Part shown: positions 25,198-33,947 of the stretch, piece by piece
How the letters are laid out: every line of letters begins with the position of its first letter
Position numbering within the stretch: the stretch's first letter is position 1
From: BHER01 sp051652245
GTDB taxonomy: Bacteria > Bacillota_I > Bacilli_A > Culicoidibacterales > Culicoidibacteraceae
Reading direction: 5' to 3'
Assembly: GCA_051652245.1 (NCBI GenBank)
Contig: JBOFTV010000041.1
Location: forward strand, 1 to 52,573
Length of the DNA: 52,573 nt
The notes under the pieces: generated by a model
Seen by the model: the letters and a program-made list of their open reading frames with translations, nothing else
The model's database searches: none
Told to the model about the DNA's origin: nothing
Position numbers and translations under genes: made by a program

Positions 25198-25947
25198 ATG
25201 AGAAAACCAATTATTGCAGGAAACTGGAAAATGTTTAAAAATAGCACGGAAGTAACAGCATTTATAGAAGCTGCAAAAGCAAATGTAACAGAGATTACGG
25301 TTGCGGAGAGTATAATTTGTGTACCGGCAATTTACTTATCATTAGCGAAGGAATTGACAGCAGGAACTAATCTGGCAGTGGCGGCGCAAAACATGCATTT
25401 TGAGCAATCGGGTGCATTTACAGGTGAAATCAGCGCCGAGATGATTGCTGATTTGAATATTCCATATGTTGTTTTAGGACATAGCGAACGCCGTGCAATG
25501 TTTAATGAGACGGATGAAACAGTAAATAAGAAAGCTCATGCAGCATTTAAGCACAACATCGTACCAATTATTTGTGTGGGTGAAAGTTTAGAAGAGCGTG
25601 AAACAAATGTGACCAATCAAATTGTTGGGGCACAGACATTACGTGCACTTGCTGGTCTTAGTTCAGAGCAAATTATGAAAACAGTTGTTGCATATGAGCC
25701 TATTTGGGCTATAGGGACAGGGAAAACGGCAACAAGCGATCAGGCACAGGAAACAATAAAAGGCATCAGAGAAACGATTTCTAATGAATTTGGGGCATCA
25801 GTAGCCGACGCTGTACGAATTCAATATGGTGGCTCAGTAAAACCAGACAATGTAGCTGATCTACTTGGAAAAGCAGACATAGATGGTGCATTAGTTGGTG
25901 GCGCATCGCTTGAAGCTGAAAGCTTCTTGGGCCTATTTAACTTCTAG
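25198..25947 (+). CDS. tpiA: Triosephosphate isomerase
   Basis: Interconverts dihydroxyacetone phosphate and glyceraldehyde 3-phosphate in glycolysis. 249 residues, one TIM barrel. Catalytic residues: K11 in G-N-W-K-M, H in L-G-H-S-E-R-R, E in A-Y-E-P-I-W-A-I-G-T-G (loop 6), and the phosphate-binding G-G-S. ATG 25198 is right for the family, with AAGGTGAT upstream. Single gene between a promoter and a bidirectional terminator. gap, the next glycolytic step, lies 1.7 kb away. Confidence 0.97.
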   Translation: MRKPIIAGNWKMFKNSTEVTAFIEAAKANVTEITVAESIICVPAIYLSLAKELTAGTNLAVAAQNMHFEQSGAFTGEISAEMIADLNIPYVVLGHSERRAMFNETDETVNKKAHAAFKHNIVPIICVGESLEERETNVTNQIVGAQTLRALAGLSSEQIMKTVVAYEPIWAIGTGKTATSDQAQETIKGIRETISNEFGASVADAVRIQYGGSVKPDNVADLLGKADIDGALVGGASLEAESFLGLFNF

Positions 25948-25976
25948 TAAGGATAAAAACAAAGCAAATAATAACT

Positions 25977-26018
25977 AAAAAAGTGTACTCACTGATAAAT
26001 CGTGAGTACACTTTTTCT
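25977..26018. terminator. Bidirectional terminator between tpiA and clpP
   Basis: AAAAAGTGTACTCAC/GTGAGTACACTTTTT, perfect 15-bp arms with a nine-base loop and A/T runs on both sides. Confidence 0.93.
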
Positions 26019-26024
26019 TTTTCA

Positions 26025-26597
26025 TTATAAAACTTTATCAATGATGCCATATTTGAGGGCATCACTGGCTGAAAGCCAATTATCACGCTCAGTGTCAGCA
26101 GCTATGGTGGCAAGCTTTTGCCCTGTTAATTCAGCTAATAGAGTGTTCATTTTTGTTTTGATATACTCTAGTCGCTTAGCAGCAATTAGTACATCGGTTG
26201 TTTGTCCCGACGCACCACCAAGTGGTTGGTGAATCATTACTTCGGCATTTGGAAGCGCTATGCGCTTTCCTTTTGCTCCACCTGCTAGTAAAAAGGATGC
26301 CATGCTTGCTGCAAGTCCAATACAAATTGTACTCACATCAGGTGCAATATGCTGGATGGTATCATAAATTGCCATTCCTGCACTAATTGATCCACCTGGA
26401 GAATTGATATAAATATGAATATCCTTTTTAGGATCATCAGAAGCTAAGAAAAGTAGCTGTGCTACAATTGCATTAGCCATTGCATCAGTTACTTCACCCG
26501 TAAGCATGATAATTCTATCTTTAAGTAGTCTTGAATAAATATCATAAGAACGTTCGCCACCGTTTACTTGTTCTATAACATATGGTATAATTGTCAT
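26025..26597 (-). CDS. clpP: ATP-dependent Clp protease proteolytic subunit
   Basis: Serine protease tetradecamer degrading proteins fed by Clp ATPases. 190 residues. Catalytic triad: S98 in G-L-A-A-S-M-A-S, H123 in M-I-H-Q-P-L-G-G, D172 in A-D-T-E-R-D. Its ATG overlaps the TGA of the upstream Rgg-like gene (ATGA), and its ribosome site GAGGTGAG lies inside that gene, so the two are probably co-translated. No CtsR operator was identified upstream, as there is no intergenic space. Confidence 0.96.
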   Translation of the reverse strand: MTIIPYVIEQVNGGERSYDIYSRLLKDRIIMLTGEVTDAMANAIVAQLLFLASDDPKKDIHIYINSPGGSISAGMAIYDTIQHIAPDVSTICIGLAASMASFLLAGGAKGKRIALPNAEVMIHQPLGGASGQTTDVLIAAKRLEYIKTKMNTLLAELTGQKLATIAADTERDNWLSASDALKYGIIDKVL

Positions 26598-27445
26598 TTT
26601 CTCACCTCTATTGAATATTTTGTATATAGCACATTATACCAATATTTAAAGTAAATGTCTTTGGAAAATGCTTTTTTTAGGAATGTTGCATCATTTAAGT
26701 AAGATACTTTTCCTGTTATATTGTAAAGTAAGAGCTGGACAATAATCATCCGGTCCACTGTTTCAAAGGATTTTGCAAGCGTTAATGCCTCATAGAGCAA
26801 GACAATTGATTCATCAGTTCCTTTTAATTTGAGTGCCATAATGGAAATGGTTAGGATCGTGTCGATAATTAGGTGGGGGGATATTTCAATTGTTTGGTGT
26901 GTATATATCTGTGCTTTGATTCTTTGAGCACAGTAATAGGCCGTTTCATACTCTAGATAAATTAAACCAAAAATAAGCTTAGAGATATCTTTGTGGAAAA
27001 ATTCATCTTGATTGAGCATCATCATGATTTGTGAATTGTTTGAAGGCGAGAGTGTGATGTTAGAAAATTGAATGGAAAAGCAGTAATTAAACCAGTTCAA
27101 GATATCATAGGTATGTTCTGGTAGCTTCCCTTGCTTTATATCAAATAATGTTTGTAGCATGGGGGCATCAAGTTTTCGAAGAGCATTTTCAACTGAATTG
27201 TTGTAGGTCATTTGCGAACTAGGATGCTTTTGTGTTAATAAGAAATCAAATTCAGAAAAACTAATTTGCATGCGGATAAGGAGCTGATGGAGTTTGGTAA
27301 ATGTTGGGATTGAAATATCAGATTCAATCCGTGAAAGCATGCTTTGTGACATAATGCCCTCACATAAAAATTCTTGCGGTAGGTTTTTAGCAAGTCTAAT
27401 CCTTTGCAGTAAAGCACCAATTGATTGCTGCTTCTTTTTATTCAT
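26594..27445 (-). CDS. Rgg/MutR-like transcriptional regulator
   Basis: 283 residues from ATG 27445 (minus strand), AAAGGAGGTGAT upstream. N-terminal XRE helix-turn-helix: I-G-A-L-L-Q-R-I-R and S-Q-S-M-L-S-R-I-E-S (about residues 8-45). The rest is an all-helical C-terminal domain of the kind found in Rgg/GadR/MutR regulators, where it can bind short peptide pheromones. Such regulators often act on neighbours, here perhaps its own operon with clpP. No small peptide gene is evident beside it. Family assignment rests on architecture and length. Confidence 0.75.
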   Translation of the reverse strand: MNKKKQQSIGALLQRIRLAKNLPQEFLCEGIMSQSMLSRIESDISIPTFTKLHQLLIRMQISFSEFDFLLTQKHPSSQMTYNNSVENALRKLDAPMLQTLFDIKQGKLPEHTYDILNWFNYCFSIQFSNITLSPSNNSQIMMMLNQDEFFHKDISKLIFGLIYLEYETAYYCAQRIKAQIYTHQTIEISPHLIIDTILTISIMALKLKGTDESIVLLYEALTLAKSFETVDRMIIVQLLLYNITGKVSYLNDATFLKKAFSKDIYFKYWYNVLYTKYSIEVRK

Positions 27446-27603
27446 CAAAATCCATCACCTCCTTTAATTTCTTAATTATGCCATAGAATAAAGGTGGAAG
27501 TGCTCAAATATGAATATATGCATAAGCAATTGAAGAAGTTACCCAAAAGACAGGAAAAGTTATATTGTGAAAACGGCTGTCCTGATAATTTGATGGAATT
27601 TCA

Positions 27604-27658
27604 TTGCGAATAGTCGTTAAAAGTAGTATAATTTTATGTAGATATGCAAAAAGCATAT
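27604..27658 (+). promoter_or_regulatory. gap promoter and leader hairpin
   Basis: TTGCGA (27604-27609), 17-bp spacer, TATAAT (27627-27632). A small hairpin ATATGC/GCATAT (27642-27658) opens the transcript and could protect its 5' end. Confidence 0.75.
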
Positions 27659-27683
27659 ACGAAATATTTAGGAGGAATTTACT

Positions 27684-28688
27684 ATGGCAGTAAAAGTAGC
27701 AATTAATGGATTTGGGCGTATTGGACGTTTAGCATTACGCTATATGTTTGGAAACCCAGAATTTGATATCGTAGCAATCAATGATTTAACTGATGCACCA
27801 ACACTTGCACATTTGTTAAAATATGATTCAGCACAAGGACGTTTTGATAAAGCAGTTGAAGCAACTGAGGGTGGAATTAAAATTGAAGGAAAAGAAATCA
27901 AAATTTATGCAGAGAAAAACCCAGCAGATTTACCATGGGGAACACTTGGTGTAGATGTTGTACTTGAGTGTACAGGATTTTTTACAGATAAAGAGAAAGC
28001 AGAATTACATATCCAAGCAGGAGCTAAGAAAGTTGTTATTTCAGCACCAGCAACGGGAGATGTTAAAACTGTTGTTTATAATGTAAATCACGATATTTTA
28101 GATGGAACTGAAACAGTGATTTCAGGTGCATCATGTACAACTAACTGTTTAGCACCAATGGCTAAAGTATTAAATGATGAGTTTGGTATTGTTTCAGGAT
28201 TTATGACAACAATTCACGCTTATACAAATGATCAGAATACATTGGATGCTCCTCATGCAAAAGGTGACTTACGTCGTGGACGTGCAGCAGCAGCTAATAT
28301 TGTGCCAAATACAACAGGTGCAGCAAAAGCAATCGGTTTAGTCATTCCTGAATTAAAAGGGAAATTAGACGGAGCCGCTCAACGTGTACCAGTCGTAACG
28401 GGGTCACTTACTGAATTAGTTGTAGTCGTTTCGAAAGAAACAACTGTTGATGCTGTAAATACAGCAATGAAAAATGCAGCTAATGAGTCTTACGGATATA
28501 ATGTCGATGAAATCGTTTCAACTGATATTATCGGATCAAGCTTTGGATCATTATTTGATGCAACGCAAACAAAAGTAATGACATTAGATGGTAAAACACT
28601 AGTTAAAACAGTTAGCTGGTATGATAATGAAGCATCATACACTAATCAATTAATCCGTACACTTAAACATTTCGCAGAATTAATTTAA
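27684..28688 (+). CDS. gap: Glyceraldehyde-3-phosphate dehydrogenase
   Basis: Oxidises glyceraldehyde 3-phosphate to 1,3-bisphosphoglycerate with NAD. 334 residues. N-terminal Rossmann motif N-G-F-G-R-I-G-R at 8-15; catalytic C151 in S-G-A-S-C-T-T-N-C; H in the G-F-M-T-T-I-H-A-Y segment. N-D-L at 33-35 suggests NAD use, the glycolytic form. AGGAGG before ATG 27684. Uniform, favourable codon use fits a highly expressed gene. pgk does not follow; own promoter and terminator. Confidence 0.97.
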   Translation: MAVKVAINGFGRIGRLALRYMFGNPEFDIVAINDLTDAPTLAHLLKYDSAQGRFDKAVEATEGGIKIEGKEIKIYAEKNPADLPWGTLGVDVVLECTGFFTDKEKAELHIQAGAKKVVISAPATGDVKTVVYNVNHDILDGTETVISGASCTTNCLAPMAKVLNDEFGIVSGFMTTIHAYTNDQNTLDAPHAKGDLRRGRAAAANIVPNTTGAAKAIGLVIPELKGKLDGAAQRVPVVTGSLTELVVVVSKETTVDAVNTAMKNAANESYGYNVDEIVSTDIIGSSFGSLFDATQTKVMTLDGKTLVKTVSWYDNEASYTNQLIRTLKHFAELI

Positions 28689-28695
28689 TTTTGAT

Positions 28696-28732
28696 AAAAG
28701 GTGCTAAGTATTGTAATACTTAGCACCTTTTT
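28696..28732 (+). terminator. Terminator after gap
   Basis: AAAAGGTGCTAAGTATT pairs with AATACTTAGCACCTTTT around a very small loop, then T-run; bidirectional in form. Confidence 0.92.
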
Positions 28733-28756
28733 ATTGTCTACACATGGAGATAAAAA

Positions 28757-28785
28757 TTTACGGGGATGATGAGATGTGATATAAT
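28757..28785 (+). promoter_or_regulatory. Promoter of the ABC exporter pair
   Basis: TTTACG (28757-28762), 17-bp spacer, TATAAT (28780-28785). Confidence 0.65.
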
Positions 28786-28826
28786 TAATAGATAGATAGA
28801 ATACAAGGAAACGAGGAAGAAATTCA

Positions 28827-30557
28827 ATGAAACTAATGCTGCGCTATGTCAAAAAATATCGAATCGCACTCCTATTTAATTTCATCTCGGTGTTTGCTTT
28901 TGTCATTATTGAACTAGGATTGCCAACAATTTTAGCACGAATAATTGATGAAGGAATTGGAATGGATGATTTTGAGGTTGTTAAATACTATGGACTAATA
29001 ATGCTAGGGGTAATTATTCTTGGTCTTTTTGGCGTGTTAACACTTGCCTATTTTGGTGCGCGCATTTCGACAAATGTTGTGCGTGATATTCGTGATGATG
29101 TATTTGCTAAAACGCGAATATTTTCAACAAGTGAAGTAAACCAAATTGGTGTGGCATCGTTGATGACAAGAACAGGAAATGATCCATTTCAGGTTATGCT
29201 TTTTCTCCAATTAACATTACGCGTGGGGATGATAACACCAGTTATGTTTATTGCTAGTATCATTATGTCTATTAAAACAAGTCCATCGCTATCATTAACA
29301 CTCGCAGTAGCATTTCCACTGCTAATTTTAGCTGTTATTTGGATGGCCATCATATCGGCACCAATTTCACGAGCACAGCAGAAAAATCTTGACGGTATCA
29401 ACAGGACGATGAGAGAGAGTTTAACCGGGATACGTGTATTAAGAGCCTTTGTCAAAGAAAAATTTCAGCAACGGCGATTTGAAGACATTAATTCAGCATA
29501 TGCAAATAGCTCAAAACGCCTCTTTTATTTAATGTCCCTTGCGGCTCCGGCGTTTGGTCTATTATTTTCAAGTGTGATTGTAGCAATCGTTTGGTATGGT
29601 GCAACGGCTGTTTCCCGTGGAGAACTCCGTGTGGGACAGTTGACGGCCTTTGTTGACTATATTTTCCATGCACTGTTTTCATTTATGATGTTTACAACGC
29701 TTTTTGCTATGTACCCAAAGGCATCTGTTTCAGCAGCGCGAATTGAAGAGGTCCTAGCAATAACACCGAGTATAGAGTCTAGCCCGAAAACAGTTCCACC
29801 TACAGGAAAAAAAGGGCATATCACTTTTAAAAATGTTACGTTTGTTTATTCTGATGGTAGTGAAGAACCCACACTAAGAGATATAAGTTTTACAGCTAAA
29901 CCAGGTCAAGTGGTTGCTTTTATTGGAAGTACCGGCAGCGGAAAATCAACATTAATTCAACTGATTCCCCGCTTTTATGATATTAGTGAAGGCGAAATCT
30001 TAATTGATGATATTGCGATAAAATCATATGATTTAGCAACACTGCGGGCTAAAATCGGCTTTATTCCCCAAAAGGCGCTCTTATTTACGGGGACAATTAG
30101 TGAAAACCTACGCTTTGGTGATATTAATGCGACCAAAGAGGACTTAGCCACAGCCGCCAAAATTGCACAGGCAGGTGAATTTATTGAACAATTACCTGAT
30201 CAATATGAGTCATTTATTGCAGAAGGTGGTAATAATCTTTCAGGTGGCCAAAAACAGCGCTTAGCAATTGCGCGAGCCCTCGTTAGAAAACCAGAAATAT
30301 ACATTTTTGATGATTCATTTTCGGCTTTAGATTATCGAACAGATGCTAAATTAAGAGCAGCTCTGGTAGACTATACTAAAGAGTCAACGGTCCTAATTGT
30401 TGCACAGAGGATTGGGACAATTATGAATGCTGATAAAATAATTGTGCTCGATGAAGGTCGAATTGTTGCACAGGGGACACATAAAGAACTACTTAAAAGT
30501 AGTGAGATATACTATGATATTGCTCAATCGCAGTTGTCGAAGGAGGAGTTAGCATGA
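28827..30557 (+). CDS. Heterodimeric ABC exporter, degenerate-site subunit
   Basis: 576 residues: six-helix type-1 exporter domain, then an ATPase domain. Walker A G-S-T-G-S-G-K-S-T, signature L-S-G-G-Q-K-Q-R, and Walker B I-F-D-D-S-F-S-A-L-D, where aspartate replaces the catalytic glutamate. This is the pattern of the non-hydrolysing member of pairs such as BmrC/BmrD, LmrC/LmrD or EfrC/EfrD. Overlaps the partner gene by 4 bases (ATGA). Likely role: export of drugs or hydrophobic compounds; the substrate is not deducible. Confidence 0.92.
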   Translation: MKLMLRYVKKYRIALLFNFISVFAFVIIELGLPTILARIIDEGIGMDDFEVVKYYGLIMLGVIILGLFGVLTLAYFGARISTNVVRDIRDDVFAKTRIFSTSEVNQIGVASLMTRTGNDPFQVMLFLQLTLRVGMITPVMFIASIIMSIKTSPSLSLTLAVAFPLLILAVIWMAIISAPISRAQQKNLDGINRTMRESLTGIRVLRAFVKEKFQQRRFEDINSAYANSSKRLFYLMSLAAPAFGLLFSSVIVAIVWYGATAVSRGELRVGQLTAFVDYIFHALFSFMMFTTLFAMYPKASVSAARIEEVLAITPSIESSPKTVPPTGKKGHITFKNVTFVYSDGSEEPTLRDISFTAKPGQVVAFIGSTGSGKSTLIQLIPRFYDISEGEILIDDIAIKSYDLATLRAKIGFIPQKALLFTGTISENLRFGDINATKEDLATAAKIAQAGEFIEQLPDQYESFIAEGGNNLSGGQKQRLAIARALVRKPEIYIFDDSFSALDYRTDAKLRAALVDYTKESTVLIVAQRIGTIMNADKIIVLDEGRIVAQGTHKELLKSSEIYYDIAQSQLSKEELA

Positions 30558-32329
30558 GTCAACAATTACAAGTGATTAAGCGCCTTTTTACCTTTATTGA
30601 AAAGTATCGCTTTCGCTTTATTCTGGCAATTCTATTTGTCCTAGCAGGAACAATTTTAAATGCCGTTATGCCCCTAATGCTTGGACGCGCAATTACAGAA
30701 ATTCAACAGAACATCAAAATTGCGGCAGACGGTTCAATTAGCTCAACAATTAATTTTGAGTATATTTTTCAACTCTGTTTGCTGGTCCTGTCCATTGTGT
30801 TAATTGGTCAATTTGCCATTTATACATCTAGTATGTTGATGACTGCCGTTATTCAAAATACAATGAGAGATATTCGCTCGACAGTTGTTCAAAAATTAAA
30901 TCGTTTACCCGTAGTCTACTTTGATTATCACCAGCAAGGCGATATCTTGGCACGAATTACAAATGATATTGATGCCATTGGAAACGCCTTGCAGCAGAGC
31001 TTTTTAACAATTATTACAGCGGTTACTGGAATTATTGCAGCGATTGTCTTGTTAGCGATCATTTCAGTACCCATTATGCTAGTAGCAGCTCTTATTATTC
31101 CAGGTAGCCTCTTGATTTCAAAAATATTGATGGGGAAATCACAGGTCTATTTTGATGGGTTACAAGATTCCTTAGGAAAACTCAATGGCTTTATTCAAGA
31201 AGACTATAGCGGCTTTAATATTATCAAGTTGTATGGTCGCGAAGATATCTCGCAACAAGAATTTGAAGCAATTAACCATAAATTGACAGATGTAGCTTTC
31301 AAAGGTAGCGTCTTATCGGCGTTTATTATGCCACTTTCAGGGTTTATTACTAATTTTGTTTACTTAAGTATCGCTGTTATTGGTGGTTATTTGACAATTA
31401 TTGGAAGTATGACAGTCGGAAATTTAATTGCAGCATGTCAATATGTCTGGCAGATTAATAATCCGGTATCACAAATCACGCAGCTAGCAGCGGTTGGTCA
31501 AAGCTCATTTGCTGCAATGAAGCGTGTGATTGAAATTTTAGATGAACCTGAGCAGGTAAAAGAAGTTGAAAAGGTTGAACTATCGGCAATTACCAAAGGG
31601 CATGTTGTTTTTGATAACGTCTCATTTAGCTATGCAGAGGATAGAGAACTAATTAATAATTTAAGCTTTGAGGCTAAAAGTGGTCAAACGGTGGCCATCG
31701 TTGGACCAACTGGTGCAGGGAAAACAACAATTATTAATTTACTTCTGCGATTTTATGAAATTAATGGTGGTGCAATCAAAATTGATGGTGTTTCAATTGC
31801 CGATATGACACGGGAGCAGCTTCGCTCGCTGTTTGGTATGGTATTACAAGATGCTTGGTTATATCAAACAACAATTTCTGACAATATTCGATTAGGAAAA
31901 CTAGGTGCTGAAGAATATGAAGTTGTTGATAGTGCTAAAGCAGCTAATGTTCATCACTTTATTAAAACGTTGTCCAGCGGATATGATACTTATTTAAATG
32001 AGGAAACATCAAATGTTTCAGAAGGACAAAAGCAACTATTAACAATTGCGCGCGCGATTATTTCTAATCCTAAAATTTTAATTTTAGACGAGGCAACAAG
32101 CTCAGTTGATACAAGACTAGAAGTGCTTATCCAAAAAGCAATGAAGAAGCTAATGGCGGGACGGACAAGTTTTGTTATCGCTCACAGACTTTCAACAATT
32201 AAAGAAGCCGATTTAATTTTAGTTCTAAAAGAAGGAAGTATTATTGAAAAAGGGACACATCAAGAACTATTAACACAAAAAGGCTTTTATGAGCAATTAT
32301 ATAATAGTCAATTTACAGAAGAAGTCTAA
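30554..32329 (+). CDS. Heterodimeric ABC exporter, catalytic subunit
   Basis: 591 residues with the same domain order. Walker A G-P-T-G-A-G-K-T-T and Walker B I-L-D-E-A-T-S-S-V-D carry the catalytic glutamate, while its signature is altered to V-S-E-G-Q-K-Q-L. Together with the partner, one composite ATP site (partner LSGGQ with this Walker B) is canonical and the other degenerate, as known for this family. AAGGAGG-type site before ATG 30554 inside the partner's end. A terminator follows at 32332. Confidence 0.93.
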   Translation: MSQQLQVIKRLFTFIEKYRFRFILAILFVLAGTILNAVMPLMLGRAITEIQQNIKIAADGSISSTINFEYIFQLCLLVLSIVLIGQFAIYTSSMLMTAVIQNTMRDIRSTVVQKLNRLPVVYFDYHQQGDILARITNDIDAIGNALQQSFLTIITAVTGIIAAIVLLAIISVPIMLVAALIIPGSLLISKILMGKSQVYFDGLQDSLGKLNGFIQEDYSGFNIIKLYGREDISQQEFEAINHKLTDVAFKGSVLSAFIMPLSGFITNFVYLSIAVIGGYLTIIGSMTVGNLIAACQYVWQINNPVSQITQLAAVGQSSFAAMKRVIEILDEPEQVKEVEKVELSAITKGHVVFDNVSFSYAEDRELINNLSFEAKSGQTVAIVGPTGAGKTTIINLLLRFYEINGGAIKIDGVSIADMTREQLRSLFGMVLQDAWLYQTTISDNIRLGKLGAEEYEVVDSAKAANVHHFIKTLSSGYDTYLNEETSNVSEGQKQLLTIARAIISNPKILILDEATSSVDTRLEVLIQKAMKKLMAGRTSFVIAHRLSTIKEADLILVLKEGSIIEKGTHQELLTQKGFYEQLYNSQFTEEV

Positions 32330-32331
32330 AT

Positions 32332-32364
32332 AAGAGTGGAGCGATAAGCGCGCCACTCTTTTAT
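32332..32364 (+). terminator. Terminator of the ABC exporter operon
   Basis: AAGAGTGG/CCACTCTT stem with an inner GCG step, then TTTTAT. The group II intron remnant begins two or three bases after the T-run. Confidence 0.8.
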
Positions 32365-32365
32365 A

Positions 32366-32649
32366 GTGTGACGGGCATGTCAATTAACTTAGTGATGAAA
32401 AACTACCAACCACTAGCCGAAAACAAAGTCCGATAGTTACATAAAAGGTGTATATGTAAATGTGGCGAGTAGATGAGAGGAAAGTTAATTGACTTACCCC
32501 GTGAGGTCTCTAGAATTATCCAACAAGCAATGAATCAAGTATTGATGAATATCTATGATGTAAAATTTCATGACAACTCATTTGGATTTAGACCAAATAG
32601 AAGTGATCAACAAGCAGTACCCTTATTCCAATTACGAAAAAATAGCTGA
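32366..32649 (+). mobile_element. Truncated group II intron: 5' ribozyme end plus reverse-transcriptase fragment
   Basis: Starts GTGTGACGGGCATGTC, like the GUGYG 5' end of bacterial group II introns, followed by ~150 bases of ribozyme-like sequence including ACCCCGTGAGGTCTC. From 32512 it continues into an open frame whose protein reads N-S-F-G-F-R-P-N-R-S, a hallmark of intron-encoded reverse transcriptases, ending at TGA 32647-32649 after about 45 codons. The catalytic Y-A-D-D, maturase and endonuclease parts, and domains V-VI are all missing. Insertion right behind a terminator hairpin recalls group IIC introns, but the class is my inference. Confidence 0.75.
32512..32649 (+). pseudogene. 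Group II intron reverse transcriptase/maturase fragment
   Basis: About 45 codons, no start signal. I-I-Q-Q-A-M-N-Q-V-L and H-D-N-S-F-G-F-R-P-N-R-S correspond to the RT segment before the first catalytic motif in LtrA-type proteins. The downstream half is deleted. Confidence 0.8.
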
Positions 32650-32694
32650 GAATAAGAGCGGATTTACTGTAAAAAGGGAGTCAGCTTTTTTTTA
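32644..32694 (+). terminator. Possible terminator before the AI-2E-family gene
   Basis: AGCTGA and TCAGCT arms with a long 31-base loop, followed by a run of T. Weak structure. Confidence 0.35.
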
Positions 32695-32788
32695 AAAAAA
32701 GTATAACGGTGTAATTGTAAAGTTTGAGGAGGAAAGTATAGTATAATTAAGAAGAGCAATTTTTATATGTAAAAAAGGGGGAAGTAAT

Positions 32789-33913
32789 TTGAAAAGTAAT
32801 AAGATGATTACACAGTTGATAGTCATTACGATAGGGTCTATTATTTTTAAGGCAGTAATGGATTTTCCAGGTTTTATTGGTGGTGTAGGGAATATGATTC
32901 AATTTTTCCAGCCATTTTTCGTGGCATTTGGGATAGCTTATATTCTTTATCCATTTGTTAGGCTGCTCCAAAAACATGTTTTTGGTCGGATAAGTAAATT
33001 AGCAAAGGTAAGCTATGGATTGAGTATTTTAGTGGCGTATATTTCGCTAATTATTGTGATGATGGGACTAGTTAATTTTATTATTCCCGAAATTGGTCGC
33101 TTGATTGGCACGTTTGCTAATATTGATTATGCTGCCTTAGGCAAGATGGTGCAGGATGGATTGGCATTTGTGCAAAGTACGTTTGGCTTGTTTAAGGCGC
33201 TAGATGTGACAAATTTAACGAAGATAATGGGCGAATTGGTACTTGCTATTGTTAATTCAATCAACTTTGGCTCAATATTTTCAAATGTTATTAATCTGAC
33301 ATCAACCGTATTTACACTGTTTGTTTCATTTATTTTAAGTATTTATATGTTAATGGAGCGGTCAAATATTTTAACAACGGTACGAGCGTTTTTTAGTTTA
33401 TTTATTGAACCAAAGAAATTAGATCAACTGGTTCTTTATTTGACTAAAAGTAATAAAATTTTCATCCTATTTCTATCAGGGCAGGCTCTGGATTCTTTGG
33501 TGATTGGAATAATTGCAACAATTGGCTTTTATTTTTTAGAGGTGCCACTGTTTTTGGGCATGGGATTAGTTGTTATGGTGTTTAATATGATTCCGATGAT
33601 TGGTCCAGTTGTTGGAGCTGTGCCTGCAATAATTTTAACGCTCATGGATACGGGAAATTTTACAAGTGCACTTTGGGTTGGTCTGTTTATGCTCTGCTTA
33701 CAGCAGTTAGATGGAAATGTCATCGGGCCTAAAATAGTTGGAAGTTCAGTAGGTGTCTCGGTATTTTGGATTATTACAGCGATTACAATAATGGGAACAT
33801 TATTTGGGTTTATAGGATTATTATTTGCTGTACCAGTAGCTGGAGTCATAAAACTATTATTTACTGATTATTACAGATATCGCAATGAATCATTGCAAAA
33901 AATGGACAAGTGA
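32789..33913 (+). CDS. AI-2E family transporter
   Basis: 374 residues with about eight helices; the family (YdbI, TqsA, PerM-like) is recognised by the central and C-terminal part with G-x-x-x-G-M-G-L-V-V-M-V-F-N-M-I-P, I-G-P-V-V-G-A-V-P-A and Q-Q-L-D-G-N-V-I-G-P-K-I-V-G. Members were linked to autoinducer-2 export, others to sodium/proton exchange, so the substrate is open. TTG 32789 is used because GGGGGAAG lies just upstream; ATG 32804 is the alternative. TATAAT at 32742-32747 marks its promoter. Flanked on both sides by group II intron remnants. Confidence 0.87.
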   Translation: MKSNKMITQLIVITIGSIIFKAVMDFPGFIGGVGNMIQFFQPFFVAFGIAYILYPFVRLLQKHVFGRISKLAKVSYGLSILVAYISLIIVMMGLVNFIIPEIGRLIGTFANIDYAALGKMVQDGLAFVQSTFGLFKALDVTNLTKIMGELVLAIVNSINFGSIFSNVINLTSTVFTLFVSFILSIYMLMERSNILTTVRAFFSLFIEPKKLDQLVLYLTKSNKIFILFLSGQALDSLVIGIIATIGFYFLEVPLFLGMGLVVMVFNMIPMIGPVVGAVPAIILTLMDTGNFTSALWVGLFMLCLQQLDGNVIGPKIVGSSVGVSVFWIITAITIMGTLFGFIGLLFAVPVAGVIKLLFTDYYRYRNESLQKMDK

Positions 33914-33947
33914 TACATTATAATGATGTGATGAATAAGAAAAAGGA

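Noticed and set aside
29609..29625. TGTTTCCCGTGGAGAAC looks like a parS site
   Set aside because: Several mismatches to the 16-bp consensus, not palindromic at the ends, and it encodes a conserved part of the ABC exporter.
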